Source of the DNA: Saccopteryx bilineata
Taxonomy: Eukaryota; Chordata; Mammalia; Chiroptera; Emballonuridae
Length of the DNA: 64,000 nt
Direction of reading: 5' to 3'
NCBI RefSeq assembly: GCF_036850765.1
Contig: NC_089498.1
Coordinates: 49,279,795-49,343,794, forward strand
A program made the position numbers and the translations under genes. Below are positions 36,334 to 48,282 of this stretch, in pieces (position 1 is the first letter of the stretch; the number at the start of each line of letters is the position of its first letter). The notes beneath the pieces were generated by a model. That model was given only the letters and a program-made list of their open reading frames with translations, was not told where the DNA came from and searched no databases.

Positions 36334-36800
36334 GAGTGACGTCACGGAAATGGCGCCGTGAGCAGCGCGTCCGACAGATCTCCCTAAAATCTCAACAAAT
36401 TTATCAACTAGAAACAGAGAAATTTATCCTCGGAGCATTCCGGAGTTCCACACACACACTGAAAGCAAAAGGACTGTTGCTGAGGAGAGAGTACACCTGT
36501 GGTGAGTCAACCCACACGTGCAGCTGCCTGCCCACACTCGGGGCGGCAGCCTGGGCGCTGGCGGCCGCCCCAGCATACCCTGAGAAAAAGCACGCGCGCC
36601 CCGTGCCACGGTCCCTGGCCACTGGCGTGTGGAGAAACCCCGCGCGCGCCCCGTGCCATGGTCCCCGTCCACTGGCGTGCTGAGAAACCGTGCGTGCGCG
36701 CACGCCCCCCCCCCAGCTGCGGTCCGGGAGGGGCGCCAAGGCTGTCTTTCCTAGTCAGGAGATTCTCTCCATGGGCGGGGCACCTCACCCAGCCATTCAA
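36334..36800 (+). promoter_or_regulatory. L1 5' internal promoter, CpG-rich with 50-bp tandem units
   Basis: The first bases hold TGACGTCA (36337-36344, a consensus CRE), CGGAAAT (ETS-like, from 36346) and AAATGGCG (36348-36355, YY1-like core), overlapping at the expected transcription start. Downstream, 36582-36631 and 36632-36681 are two tandem 50-bp GC-rich units beginning GAGAAA and sharing GCGCGCCCCGTGCCA and CCACTGGCGTG, and a third partial unit starts at 36682. CpG density here far exceeds the surrounding DNA. Open frames across this region are by-products of base composition. Confidence 0.75.
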
Positions 36801-37639
36801 GCTAACAATCAAGCGCTGGGGGGAGGGGCATGCAGACAGCCTGAAATACTTTCTGGAGCACAGCTGTGGATCCAATCACTGAAATTAGCTTAACCCACGA
36901 AATCTACGCACCCACGGGGCTCTAATTGATAAGATCTCTCCCAGTTCAGTGATCCAAGACAAGAGGCGTGATATTTTTCAGTGCCTTTCGCTAAAGGGGC
37001 GGGGGCAACTTCTGATTGACAGAGCCTCCATATTCACGGATATACCTAACAAGAGGGACTTGGCAGATATTAAGATCCATAAAGCAAACAGCAACTAGTG
37101 CTTCTTCTTCCCAGCCAAAACAGGCTACCAAGTGTGGAAAGCCTGGGTTGAGTGGTCCAACTGAATGATAGGCGCTGAACAGTCACCTTGACAACAATTG
37201 ACTCCCAGCCCCACCTGATTACGCTGGAGGCTCTGACTGCCAGAGCCTTACCCAGAGCCTTGCGCTGAGTGAGGATAGAGTGGGGATTTCCCAGCTCTTT
37301 GAGACTCTTACTCCCCAGACAGAAGCAGTGGCAGCCTCATAGCTGGATCACCAGGCTGCTAATTCAGGAAGGGGAGACTAGGAAAGAGACTCCAGGAAAG
37401 CAAACTCTCTCATTGTTGGACTTTGCAAACGCCAACAAGCCTTGACTACCAGTGAGACTAAAGCCAATTATATGACATTGCCATAGAATACCATCAACTG
37501 CAAATTCCTACCTAAGAGTGACACAGGGGAAGAACCTGGGGTACAGAGTCACCGACCAGGAAGAGGGGGAGAAAAGAAAAAAGGAAGAAGTTAACCACTC
37601 AAAATTAAGAAAAATCCACAGACTTTATAACTTGTTCCA

Positions 37640-38636
37640 CTAATTCTTTGTTGTTGTTGTTTCTTTCTTCTATCTTATTGCCTTTATTATTATTTCTATT
37701 TCTTCCACCTCGGTCCTTTTACTCTCTGCCCATCTTATGCTACCCTTTTCTTGAACTACACTACCCATGAGTGTTACATTTTATTTCTTTTCTTCATCCT
37801 AACTCTCCTTTAGGGTTACACTCCAAAACCCTTAACTCTCACTCTCTCCCCTTTTGTTTTTTTTTCCTTTCCTTTTTTTTCTTCCTTCGTTTATCTCTTA
37901 CTCTTATTTTTTCCTTTCTACTCATTTCTTCTTTTCTCCTTTTACTTTTCCTCCCACTTAAGCCTCAATCACGAACAAATTATTTAATTTGGGACTCAAG
38001 TTTTTGTGGGGTTTTTTTTTTTTGTTGTTGTTCTTTCTTTTTCTTCTGCTTTTGTTCTTGGTTTTCCTCTATTTGTTTGTTTTTGTGGCATTTTGGGCAC
38101 TTTTTACATTGCTTTTTGACTCACTAGCATTCCTCCCAACCCAAAGTCTCCATTGTATTTAGTCTTCGCTCCACTTAATACAACAGATTTTTACTTATTA
38201 TTTTTATTTTTATTTTTTTATTTTTTAATTATTGTTTTTTCTCTCCTTTTTTCTGTTTCCCTCTTATCCCTCTCATTATATCTCTTAGTCGACCATCACT
38301 TACAAGCAAATCATTTTATGCTTGTCTAAGATTTTCTCCCCCCCCCCTTTTTTTTTTGTATTTAGTAGGTCCCTACTCCCTTTTTTGCCCCTTGAACTCT
38401 TCACCCCAAATTAGGCCCTCCATTATAGGCAGTTTTTGTTCCATTTAGCATAATATAATTCACAGGTCACAACGATATTTCCCTAAGGAGGTGAGAGGAG
38501 GGGAAGAGAAGAAAGAAAAAAGGGGGAAATAATAAATTATTACTTTTTTTGTGGAGTGTTTTCCTTTTTTCTTTTTTTTCCCCCCTTTTTATTTTTTATT
38601 AATTCCAGTTAACACTATCATCAAGACCACCTTCAG
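37640..38636 (+). other. T-rich pyrimidine tract upstream of L1 ORF1
   Basis: About 950 bp of the L1 5' region is dominated by T and C on the + strand with many TTTT runs, directly before the ORF1 start. It contributes open frames such as 37771-38127 (poly-F/L/S) that are not genes. Confidence 0.8.
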
Positions 38637-39632
38637 ATGCCAATAAGAAAAAGGAAATCAAACATTATGGATACAAAAGACAGAGAGGTAACACAAATAG
38701 ATGTGGAAAAATCTATGGAGAAAAGATTTAACATATTGGAAGCCTTGGAGCCAAATGACAGAGAATTTAAAATAGAAATCTTAAAAATACTCAGAGATAT
38801 ACAAGAAAACACAGAAAGGCAATTTAGGGAAATCAGAAAACAACTCAACAATCACAAAGAATATATTACCAAGGAAATTGAAACTATAAAAACAAATCAA
38901 ACAGAAATGAAAAACTCAATTCAAGAGCTGAAAAATGAGGTAACAAGCTTAGCTAATAGAACAGCCCAGATAGAAGACAGGATCAGTGAAATAGAAGACA
39001 AGCAACTTGAGGCACAACAGAGAGAAGAAGAAAGAGACTCAAAAATAATAAAAAATGAGAAAGCCCTACAGGAATTGTCTGACTCCATCAGAAAGAATAA
39101 CATAAGAATAATAGGTATATCAGAGGGAGAAGAGAAAGAAAATGAAATGGAGAATATACTCAAACAAATAATAGATGAGAACTTCCCAAGCCTGTGGAAA
39201 GAATTAAAGCCTCAAATTCAAGAAGCAAACAGAACACCAAGTTTTCTTAACCACAACAAACCCACTCCAAGGCACATCATAATGAAGATGACACAAACCA
39301 ATGACAAAGAAAAAATTCTGAAGGCAGCCAGGGAAAAGAAGAATACAACATATAAAGGAAGGCCTATTAGATTATCATCAGATTTCTCAGCAGAAACTCT
39401 ACAAGCTAGAAGAGAGTGGACCCCAATATTTAAAGCCCTGAAAGAGAGGAACTTTCAGCCAAGAATACTATACCCATCAAAGCTATCCTTCAAGTATGAA
39501 GGAGATATAAAAATATTCACAAATACAGAAAAGATGAGAGAATTTATCATCAGAAAGCCCCCACTCCAGGAAATACTAAAGGGGGTTTTCCAACCAGATT
39601 CAAAGAACAAAAGAAAACATAACCACAAGTAA
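38637..39632 (+). CDS. L1 ORF1p (RNA-binding nucleic acid chaperone)
   Basis: 331 residues, intact. ORF1p coats L1 RNA as trimers in cytoplasmic particles and is needed for retrotransposition. Residues about 40-150 form a long charged coiled coil with heptad-like spacing (ending around LEAQQREEERDSKIIKNEKA). The RRM-like domain follows (NIRIIGISEGEEKENEMENI; then TPRHIIMKMTQTNDKEKILK), then the C-terminal domain (RPIRLSSDFSAETLQARREW, FQPRILYPSKLSF). The size is near that of human ORF1p (338). The start at 38637 is the first ATG of the frame after the T-rich tract; a lysine/arginine-rich N-terminus (MPIRKRKS) follows. No frameshift or stop was found. Confidence 0.95.
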   Translation: MPIRKRKSNIMDTKDREVTQIDVEKSMEKRFNILEALEPNDREFKIEILKILRDIQENTERQFREIRKQLNNHKEYITKEIETIKTNQTEMKNSIQELKNEVTSLANRTAQIEDRISEIEDKQLEAQQREEERDSKIIKNEKALQELSDSIRKNNIRIIGISEGEEKENEMENILKQIIDENFPSLWKELKPQIQEANRTPSFLNHNKPTPRHIIMKMTQTNDKEKILKAAREKKNTTYKGRPIRLSSDFSAETLQARREWTPIFKALKERNFQPRILYPSKLSFKYEGDIKIFTNTEKMREFIIRKPPLQEILKGVFQPDSKNKRKHNHK

Positions 39633-39960
39633 CAGCTCCACCAAGAAAACAATAAAACCAAACTTAACTGTGACAACAAAAGAAAAAAAAAAGGGGGAGA
39701 AAGGATGAAGATTAACAGTAGCAAAGGACGATGAAGCGCAGAAATACTCAAAAGAAAGGGTACTACAATGAATACGGTAGGTACCCTTTTCATTACTTAA
39801 TGGTAACCACCCTTGAAAAAACCACCACAAAAACACTTGACTTAAAAAAGGTAGCAACAGAGGAAAGAAGTATGGAACACAAACAAACAAAAACAAACGA
39901 TAGAAAAACAAAAGAGAAGAATCAAACAAGATACAAAACTAACAGAAAGCAATTTATAAA

Positions 39961-42900
39961 ATGGCAATAGGGAACCCACAAGTGTCAATAATTACACTAA
40001 ATGTAAATGGATTAAACTTACCAATAAAAAGACACAGAGTAGCAGAATGGATTAAAAAAGAAAATCCAACTATATGCTGCCTACAAGAAACTCATCTAAG
40101 CAACAAGGATAAAAACAAATTCAAAGTGAAAGGCTGGAAAACAATACTCCAAGCAAACAACACCCCAAAAAAAGCAGGTGTAGCAATACTCATATCTAAT
40201 AATGCTGACTACAAGACAGAAAAAGTACTCAGAGACAAAAATGGCCATTTCATAATGATTAAGGGGACACTGAATCAAGAAGACATAACAATCCTTAATA
40301 TATATGCACCAAACCAAGGAGCACCAAAATATATAAGACAGCTACTTACTGACCTTAAAACAAAAACTAACAAAAATACAATCATACTTGGAGACCTCAA
40401 TACACCGCTGACGGCTCTAGATCGGTCATCCAAACAGAGAATCAATAAAGATATAGTGGCCTTAAATGAAATACTAGAACACCTGGATATGATAGACATC
40501 TATAGGACACTTCATCCCAAAGCGACAGAGTATACATTTTTCTCTAGTGTACATGGAACATTCTCAAGAATTGACCATATGTTGGGCCACAAAGACAATA
40601 TCAGCAAATTTAAAAAAATTGAAATTGTGCCAAGCATATTCTCTGATCATAAAGCCTTGAAACTAGAATTCAATTGTAAAAAAAAGGGGAAAAACCCACA
40701 AAATTGTGGAAACTAAACAACATACTTCTAAATAATGAATGGGTCAAAGAAGAAATAAGCACAGAGATCAAAAGATATATACAGACAAATGAAAATGAAA
40801 ATACGACATATCAGAATCTCTGGGATGCAGCAAAAGCAGTAATAAGAGGAAAGTTCATATCACTTCAAGCCTATATGAACAAGCAAGAGAGAGCCGAAGT
40901 AAACCACTTAACTTCACACCTTAAGGAACTAGAAAAAGAAGAACAAAGACAACCCAAAACCAGCCGAAGAAAGGAGATAATAAAAATCAGAGCAGAAATA
41001 AACGAAATAGAGAACAGAAAAACTATAGAAAAAATCAATAAAACAAGGAGCTGGTTCTTTGAAAAGATCAACAAAATTGACAAACCCTTGGCAAGACTCA
41101 CCAAGGAAAAAAGACACAGGACTCAAATAAATAAAATCCAAAATGAAAGAGGAGAGATCACCACAGACATCATAGATATACAAAGAATTATTGTAGAATA
41201 CTATGAAAAACTATATGCCACCAAATACAATAATCTAGAAGAAATGGATAAATTCCTAGAACAATACAACCTTCCTAGACTGAGTCATGAAGAAGCAGAA
41301 AGCCTAAACAGACCAATCAGCAGGGAGGAAATAGAAAAAACTATTAAAAATCTCCCCAAAAATAAAAGTCCAGGCCCAGACGGTTATACTAGTGAATTCT
41401 ATCAAACATTCAAAGAAGACTTGGTTCCTATTCTACTCAAAGTCTTCCAAAAAATTGAAGAAGAAGCAATACTTCCAAACACATTTTATGAAGCCAACAT
41501 AACCCTCATACCAAAACCTGGCAAGGATGGCACAAAGAAAGAAAACTACAGACCAATATCTCTAATGAATACAGATGCTAAAATACTAAACAAAATACTG
41601 GCAAACCGAATACAACAACATATTAAAAAAATAATACATCATGATCAAGTGGGATTCATCCCAGAATCTCAAGGATGGTTCAACATATGCAAAACGGTTA
41701 ACGTAATACACCATATCAACAAAACAAAGAACAAAAACCACATGATCTTATCAATAGATGCAGAAAAGGCTTTTGATAAAATACAACACAATTTTATGTT
41801 TAAGACTCTCAACAAAATGGGTATAGAAGGAAAATATCTCAACATGATAAAGGCCATATATGATAAACCATCAGCCAACATCCTATTAAACGGCATAAAA
41901 CTGAGGACTTTCTACCTTAAATCAGGAACAAGACAGGGTTGTCCACTCTCTCCACTCTTATTCAACGTGGTGCTAGAAGTTCTGGCCAGAGCAATCAGAC
42001 AAGACAAAGAAATAAAAGGCATCCATATCGGAAAAGAAGAAGTAAAGCTATCACTTTTTGCTGATGATATGATCCTATACATCGAAAACCCAAAGGACTC
42101 CACAAAAAGATTATTAGAAACAATAAACCAATACAGTAAGGTCGCAGGATACAAAATTAACATACAAAAGTCCATAGCCTTTCTATATGCCAACAATGAA
42201 ATATTAGAAAACGAACTCAAAAAAATAATCCCCTTCACGATTGCAACAAAAAAAATAAAATACCTAGGAATAAACATAACAAAGAACGTAAAGGACCTAT
42301 ATAATGAAAATTACAAAGCATTGTTAAGGGAAATCGAAAAAGATACAATGAGATGGAAAAATATTCCTTGTTCTTGGATAGGAAGAATAAATATAATCAA
42401 AATGGCCATATTACCCAAAGCAATATACAAATTTAATGCAATTCCCATCAAAATCCCTATGAGATTTTTTAAAGAAATAGAACAAAAAATCATCAGATTT
42501 ATATGGAACTATAAAAAACCCCGAATAGCCACAACAATCCTAAGGAAAAAGAATGAAGCTGGGGGCATTACAATACCTGACTTTAAACTATATTATAGGG
42601 CCACGATAATCAAAACAGCATGGTATTGGCAAAAAAATAGACACTCAGACGAATGGAACAGAATAGAAAGCCCAGAAATAAAACCACATATATATGGTCA
42701 AATAATCTTTGATAAAGGGCCAACAACACACAATGGAGAAAAGAAAGCCTCTTCAACAAATGGTGTTGGGAAAACTGGAAAGCCACATGCAAAAGAATGA
42801 AACTTGACTACAGCCTGTCCCCGTGTACTAAAATTAATTCAAAATGGATCAAAGACCTAAATATAAGACCTGAAACAATAAAGTACATAGTAGAAGACAT

Positions 42901-43786
42901 AGGTACTAAAATCATGGACCTGGGTTTTAAAGAACATTTTATGAACTTGACTCCAATGGCAAGAGAAGTGAAGGCAAAAATTAATGAATGGGACTACATC
43001 AGAATTAAAAGTTTTTGCTCAGCAAGAGAAACTGATATCAAAATAAACAGACAGCCAACTATATGGGAACTGATATTTTCAAACGACAGCTCAGATAAGG
43101 GCCTAATATCCAAAATTTACAAAGAACTCATAAAACTCAACAACAAACAAACAAACAATCCAATAAAAAAATGGGAAGAGGACATGAACAGACACTTCTC
43201 CCAGGAAGAGATACAAATGGCCAACAGATATATGAAAAGATGCTCAGCTTCATTAGTTATTAGAGAAATGCAAATCAAAACTACAATGAGATACCACTTC
43301 ACTCCTGTTAGATTAGCTATTATCAACAAGACAGGTAATAGCAAATGTTGGAGAGGCTGTGGAGAAAAAGGAACCCTCATTCACTGTTGGTGGGACTGTA
43401 AAGTAGTACAACCATTATGGAGGAAAGTATGGTGGTTCCTCAAAATACTGCAAATAGAACTACCTTATGACCCAGCAATCCCTCTACTGGGTATATACCC
43501 CAAAACCTCAGAAACATTGATACGTGAAGACACATGTAGCCCCATGTTCATTGCAGCACTGTTCACAGTGGCCAAGACATGGAAACAACCAAAAAGCCCT
43601 TCAATAGAAGACTGGATAAAGAAGATGTGGCACATATACACTATGGAATACTACTCAGCCATAAGAAATGATGACATCAGATCATTTACAGCAAAATGGT
43701 GGGATCTTGATAACATTATAAGGAGTGAAATAAGTAAATCAGAAAAAAACAAGAACTACATGATTCCATACATTGGTGGAACATAA
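39961..43786 (+). pseudogene. L1 ORF2 (endonuclease/reverse transcriptase), two frameshifts
   Basis: The frame runs 39961-40716, then continues in another frame to 42800, then in a third to 43786. Each change fits a single-base deletion (around 40676-40704 and 42715-42737), as the total length is two bases short of 1276 codons. Endonuclease motifs are visible in the first block (NVNGLN, CLQETHL, LGDLNTPL, RIDHMLGH, SDHKALKLEFN). Reverse transcriptase is in the second ([31 protein letters not shown], and FADD at 42057-42068). The cysteine motif C-x3-C-x7-H-x4-C lies in the third ([18 protein letters not shown]). All key residues I could check are present, so the frameshifts are the main lesions. 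Confidence 0.95.
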
Positions 43787-44057
43787 AAACGAGACTAAGA
43801 GACATGGACAAGAGTGTGGTGGTTACCAGGGGTGGGGGGAGGGAGGATGCAGGAGGGAGGGAGGGAGAGATTTAGGGGGAGGGGGACGGGCACAGAGAAA
43901 ACTAGATAGAGGGTGACAGAGGACAATCTGACTCTGGGCGAGGGGTATGCAACATAATTTAATGAGAAGATAACCTAGACATGTTTTCTTTGAATATATG
44001 TACCCTGAATTACTAATGTCATCCCATTAACATTAATAAAAATTGATTAAAAAAAAA
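43787..44057 (+). other. L1 3' UTR with G-rich tract and poly(A)
   Basis: A purine-rich block (about 43828-43890) with several runs of three or more Gs precedes AATAAA (44034-44039) and a poly(A) tail of about 12 uninterrupted bases. The G runs could form G-quadruplexes, as is known for L1 3' UTRs in several mammals. Confidence 0.85.
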
Positions 44058-44069
44058 AAAAGTAAATGC

Positions 44070-45265
44070 CTGTTTGTGCTCTTTTCCATTATCTATACTC
44101 ACAATAATGATTTCTTAAGAGTAGCTAACAATATTATAAAGATAATAGTACATTTGACTTAAGAATTTTTACCAAATTCCTCAGGCTCAATCTTGGTTGT
44201 TGTTTTTTCTGTCAAATTTTAACAGGAAGAATAACCTCACTGGTCTTATTAGTAAAAAAAGATAAGAATATCCAGTGAACCAGTAAGTTTCCTCTGTGAA
44301 AAGGGCTAGAAATATCTTGACATAATCATAAATAAAAAACTTCACTATCTGATCAGTCTCAGTCTCTCAAATTCAACACTTTATGTCAAGGCGAAAATTT
44401 CTCTTTAATACACCAAAAAAAAAATGAGAGCAAAGCTTTAGGTCAAATCCTCCAGCCCAGAGATAGATTTCATCCGTTCACAGAACCCTTTTGAACAGTT
44501 ACAAATCTAAAGCTGAACCCAATTACGCAACTACAGTGATAAAGTGATATCCTTAGAGGCAAACCAGTGTGCTGGCTCAAGGAGAAAACCTTGCCCAATT
44601 TGGAAAAACAGTCCAATCATAATACCACTTAACACGCAAAATTTCATATAGGGCACTATGCTGAGTAGGCCGAAATAAAGATATATAAGAAGGGATGGCT
44701 GCTTCTTGCTGGCGAGTATTGGGAGAGGGGAGCAGTTTAGTGGACTGTCACCATAGAAAACCAGGGCTTTCTTACACACTGCGAAAGAACTCCGGCGAGA
44801 GCTGGAACCCAAGTGTGAGTTAGGACAGAGCCTCTGCTCTAGGGACCTGGGTAGAGCCCGATTAAAGGACTATAGAAACCCATTCGTTTTTCCTCTCGGC
44901 AGTGCCAATAAAAGCTGCAACAGGCTGAAAATGTCCTTGTGTCTCAGGATAAGTAGATGTTTTCATAAAACTTGGGAGGTCTCAACCAGAGCAAAAACTT
45001 CTCCCAAACAGATCCAAAATATATACAGTCCCACTAAATGTGGCCCCTCTCTTTAAATGGGCAGAATCTATGGAATTTTTAAAGGAATTAATGCAAGGAA
45101 CATAGAGGAAAAATTATTCCAGCCCTGGAGAGCAAGAAAAATTTAGAATATGCTTGTCAGAGTTGTTTCATTCTTTTTTTTTTTTTTTTTAACAACTATG
45201 TAGTTATAATCAAATTTAATATGTCCAGCACTGGTTCTTGATTACCTGCTTTTGAAATTCAGAAC
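44070..45265. other. Intronic stretch with a possible LTR
   Basis: No exon recognised. 44650-44935 contains TATATAAG (about 44680) and CCAATAAAAGC (about 44905) spaced as in some LTRs, but I found no TG...CA ends or target duplication. A T run is at 45175-45192. Confidence 0.35.
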
Positions 45266-45269
45266 GTGT

Positions 45270-45663
45270 TTCTCCTACAGTCTTCTCTGTTTCTGACCAT
45301 GGAGCCACGAATCTCCTATCTCCCTAAGCTGAAATTCAGGAATCATCCTTTGTTTCTTCCTCTCCTTCTCCCAATATCCAAGCTGTAACCAAATCACACT
45401 GATCTTGCTTTCAAAATAGACAATGAACTCACTTCTCATCCCCACTGTCACAGCGGAAGCACTGCCTTATTTCAACTGACCTCCCACACTTGGCTCTTTT
45501 CAGTTCATTCTTTACACAGCCAGAAAGGTCTTCTTAAAACATACATCTGCTCATGTTTTAAGCCACCCACTTTCCCATTCAAAACCCTTTAATGCCTTCT
45601 CCTTGCACACAGAATTAAATCTCAGGTCCTTATAATGATCTACAAGGTCCTGAATGATTTAGA
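45270..45663 (+). repeat. L2 LINE 3' fragment
   Basis: Shows L2 blocks: 'ccagaaaggtcttcttaaaa', 'ccattcaaaaccctttaatg', 'aatgatctacaaggtcctga'. Diverged, non-coding. Confidence 0.8.
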
Positions 45664-45990
45664 ACAGGGGTCACAAACGTTTTCAATAAAGGCCAGAGAG
45701 TGAATACTTTGGTCTTTGTGAGCCATACTTACTGTCTGCGTTGCAATTACTCAGCCTTGAACTAGATGTCACACACTTCACTTCCCCCCCCCCCTTGTCC
45801 ACTGATTTAAACTAGTTACGTGGCTCCAGCTTACCTATGAAGTAGACTAGAATTGTCAAGGAGCCCATGGAACATTTGATGAGCATCAACTATCTCTGCC
45901 AGGAAATGTAAAAAATATTTCAAATATATTTCATAACATTAAACAAAATCGACTAACAAAGGTACTGTGTAAACCCCAAGGATTGGTATA
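45664..45990 (+). repeat. hAT-type DNA transposon fragment
   Basis: Starts with 'caggggtcacaaacgttttc' and 'ataaaggccagagagtgaat', the same family end as the fossil at 836. It has a poly-C stretch and lacks transposase sequence. Confidence 0.65.
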
Positions 45991-47584
45991 CTACAGATTA
46001 TATATTTTACCAATTTTAGAAAGCCTTTCGTAAATTTTAATTTATCTCCTTTATAGTAATATTTCACTTGGTAATTATAACTAGTGTCTTACTGTCATGT
46101 CCTCCACAGACACTTCTACAAAGACTTAATGTTACATAGAGCAAAATGCTCATTTAGAAAAATTTCATGTTATGGTCATGATTTTTCAATATCTTTATAA
46201 GTTTGGGTCATTTTAAAAGAATTTTATGACACATTTCTTTTTAAAGTAAAGGATCAGAACCCAAAAATTGACTATAAAATAATGCTATTTAAGAGGAAAA
46301 GCATATATGTTCTCTTTGCTCCAAAAATCATTTATTTGCTTAAGTTATTCATTAGTCATACATTCAGTGACTGTTTATTGTACTCCAAATATTGGCCAGG
46401 CATTGTTCTAGATTTTCAGGTGAAAAAGCCCTCTTAGTTCTTGTCATTCGACAGGGAATACTAAAACATATTCCTGGATGATAATAAAAGTTAGAATTCT
46501 TTATAAGCAATATTCCAATAATGTTTAAGCTGATGTTCTCTTTTTCCTTGTTTATGCAAACTTTTGAAGATTTTATATATATATATATAAGTCTATACAA
46601 TAGAATGTTTGTGGAATTAGAGTATTGGTATCTCCATGAGACATTGCCTTTCCAACTGATCAATAATCCTAGTCAGATCTTTAACAATCCTTGAGTTACA
46701 CTTAGAGGAATATAAAAATGTACTTTTTTTAAAAGGACAGTAATAAATTTTAAGTCCATATCGCTTCATCAAGGAAAGGTAGAAACCACGCTATCATTAG
46801 GAATCAGTCACCTGAAGGTATCTTCCCTATTTATGTAACTTGCCTAAAGGTACTGCTCTGGAGAGATCTGTCTCACAAAACCAGATCTGCATGCTGCACA
46901 TTCAAGTAAAGACAGATGCCTAAGGAAGGATGGAGAGGGATGGACTTGAACATGAGTGCTTGGCCAAGGAGAAAATGCCCCTAGCATAGTACTTCCTGAA
47001 ATGGGGATTCTGTTGACCTGCAAGGGGGTATCCTTGCCTTGGTTTCTGGAAATCTTGTCTCCTTAGTATGCTGCAATGTACACCATCAAGAAACAGCTTC
47101 CTCTAAAAAAGTCAGAATTATTTGAAAATACTCTGAATTTCCAGTACAATAGTTAAATGTGATTGGAATAATCAAGAAGTTTGAAGTCCTGAGAATGGGG
47201 GACATTATCTAACACCCCATGTAATGTAGAAAGACAAGAATCTTGAGCTCTGATTTGCACAATTTGATGTCTGGGTGTGGGGAAAACCGTAAGTCTGCCT
47301 CACAGCCTCTTGTCCTCCTCCGCCTCCCTCTTGCTATGTCAGTGTATACTCATGTATTTCCTCATATATATATATTTCCTCTATTACAACTTAGTTCTAC
47401 ATAAGAAAACAGAAGAAGTTTTTGAAAACCGAAATTCAAAACAACTTTTGTCAGGTGTTTGAAAAGTAGCAAAAAAAGAATGAAATTAAAAACCAGAATA
47501 ATATTATTCCAACTTTTAAAACATCCATACCCACAACGTTTATTAAACCAGGCAGTGGGAGTCAGATTCAGACCTGGTGCTAAA
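45991..47584. other. Intronic stretch, nothing firm recognised
   Basis: AT-rich. 46350-46440 has a weak 'gccaggcattgttctagatt' MIR/L2-like block, and 46570-46588 a short AT repeat. No exon-like signal was found. Confidence 0.45.
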
Positions 47585-47700
47585 GTGCTTTACTTGTTTT
47601 ATTTCATTTCATCTTCACAACTCTGTGTGATAAACATTATTATACTTATATAGATGAGGAAACTAAAACTTAGAGAAATGGTAAATAGTAAAACCTGGAC
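47585..47700 (-). repeat. MIR SINE fragment
   Basis: Reverse MIR: 'cttcacaactctgtgtgata', then 'tagatgaggaaactaaaact'. Followed at 47710-47732 by an uninterrupted T run. Confidence 0.75.
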
Positions 47701-48282
47701 TACATCACGCTTTTTTTTTTTTTTTTTTTTTTTGACAAAAGTAAAAATCTCTATTCTGGAGATCTCAATGAAAACTTCCCATGGAGACGTACCTCTTGTC
47801 CCACCACCTACCCTAAAACACATCAAGATTCATTAATAACTGGAAACTAGACTTTTCTTTTTCATATTCCTCTCCAATCTTTTTTGTCATCTGCATTTTG
47901 AAAATTATAGTGGCTTTTAAATTTTGTCCTAAAGATAAGATTATAACACCAATATATTATTTCAAGTTTCACCTGCCCCCTCTACCCCCTCCCCAGATTT
48001 GGGTTAGCCAGATTCTCAATGCATGCTTCTGCCGCCGGCCCTAGCTGTCCACCTCTGCCACTGCCCATCGACAGTCATGGAAACGGAAGAACCTTGGAGA
48101 CCTAGCTCATCTACCATTGTTTACATGGCAAATGATATTCACACTCACAGCACATTTCATGAGGACCACTCAAGTTACCAGGAATTCTGAGAGACCCAGT
48201 GTTCTTTTACACTCAAGATTCTGTATACGAAAATACATACAGTATAAGCAAGAGCAATGTTATTTCCAGAATAAACTTGAAT

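Larger units (their letters stand above)
36322..44069 (+). mobile_element. Full-length L1 LINE, 7.7 kb, with 12-bp target duplication
   Basis: Body 36334-44057, flanked by AAAAGTAAATGC (36322-36333, 44058-44069). The genomic target reads TT/AAAA, the usual L1 endonuclease site. Order: 5' region with CpG-rich promoter (36334-38636), ORF1 (38637-39632), 328-bp spacer, ORF2 (39961-43786, two frameshifts), G-rich 3' UTR and poly(A). Low decay (intact ORF1, many CpGs retained) marks it as one of the younger insertions. As it stands it cannot make full-length ORF2p, so it is probably immobile, though ORF1p could be expressed. Confidence 0.97.

Noticed and set aside
36330..36893. Several overlapping open frames of 67-127 codons on both strands
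   Set aside because: They lie in the CpG-rich L1 5' region; high GC lowers stop frequency and no frame has a recognisable domain.
37771..38127. 118-codon poly-F/L/S frame resembling a membrane protein
   Set aside because: It is the translation of the T-rich tract upstream of L1 ORF1; the hydrophobicity is a composition effect.
38633..43380. Minus-strand open frames within the L1
   Set aside because: They are shadows of ORF1 and ORF2 on the other strand.
47710..47826. Processed retrocopy 3' end on the - strand
   Set aside because: A pure T run could be a poly(A) tail, but I found neither a polyadenylation signal nor a target duplication.
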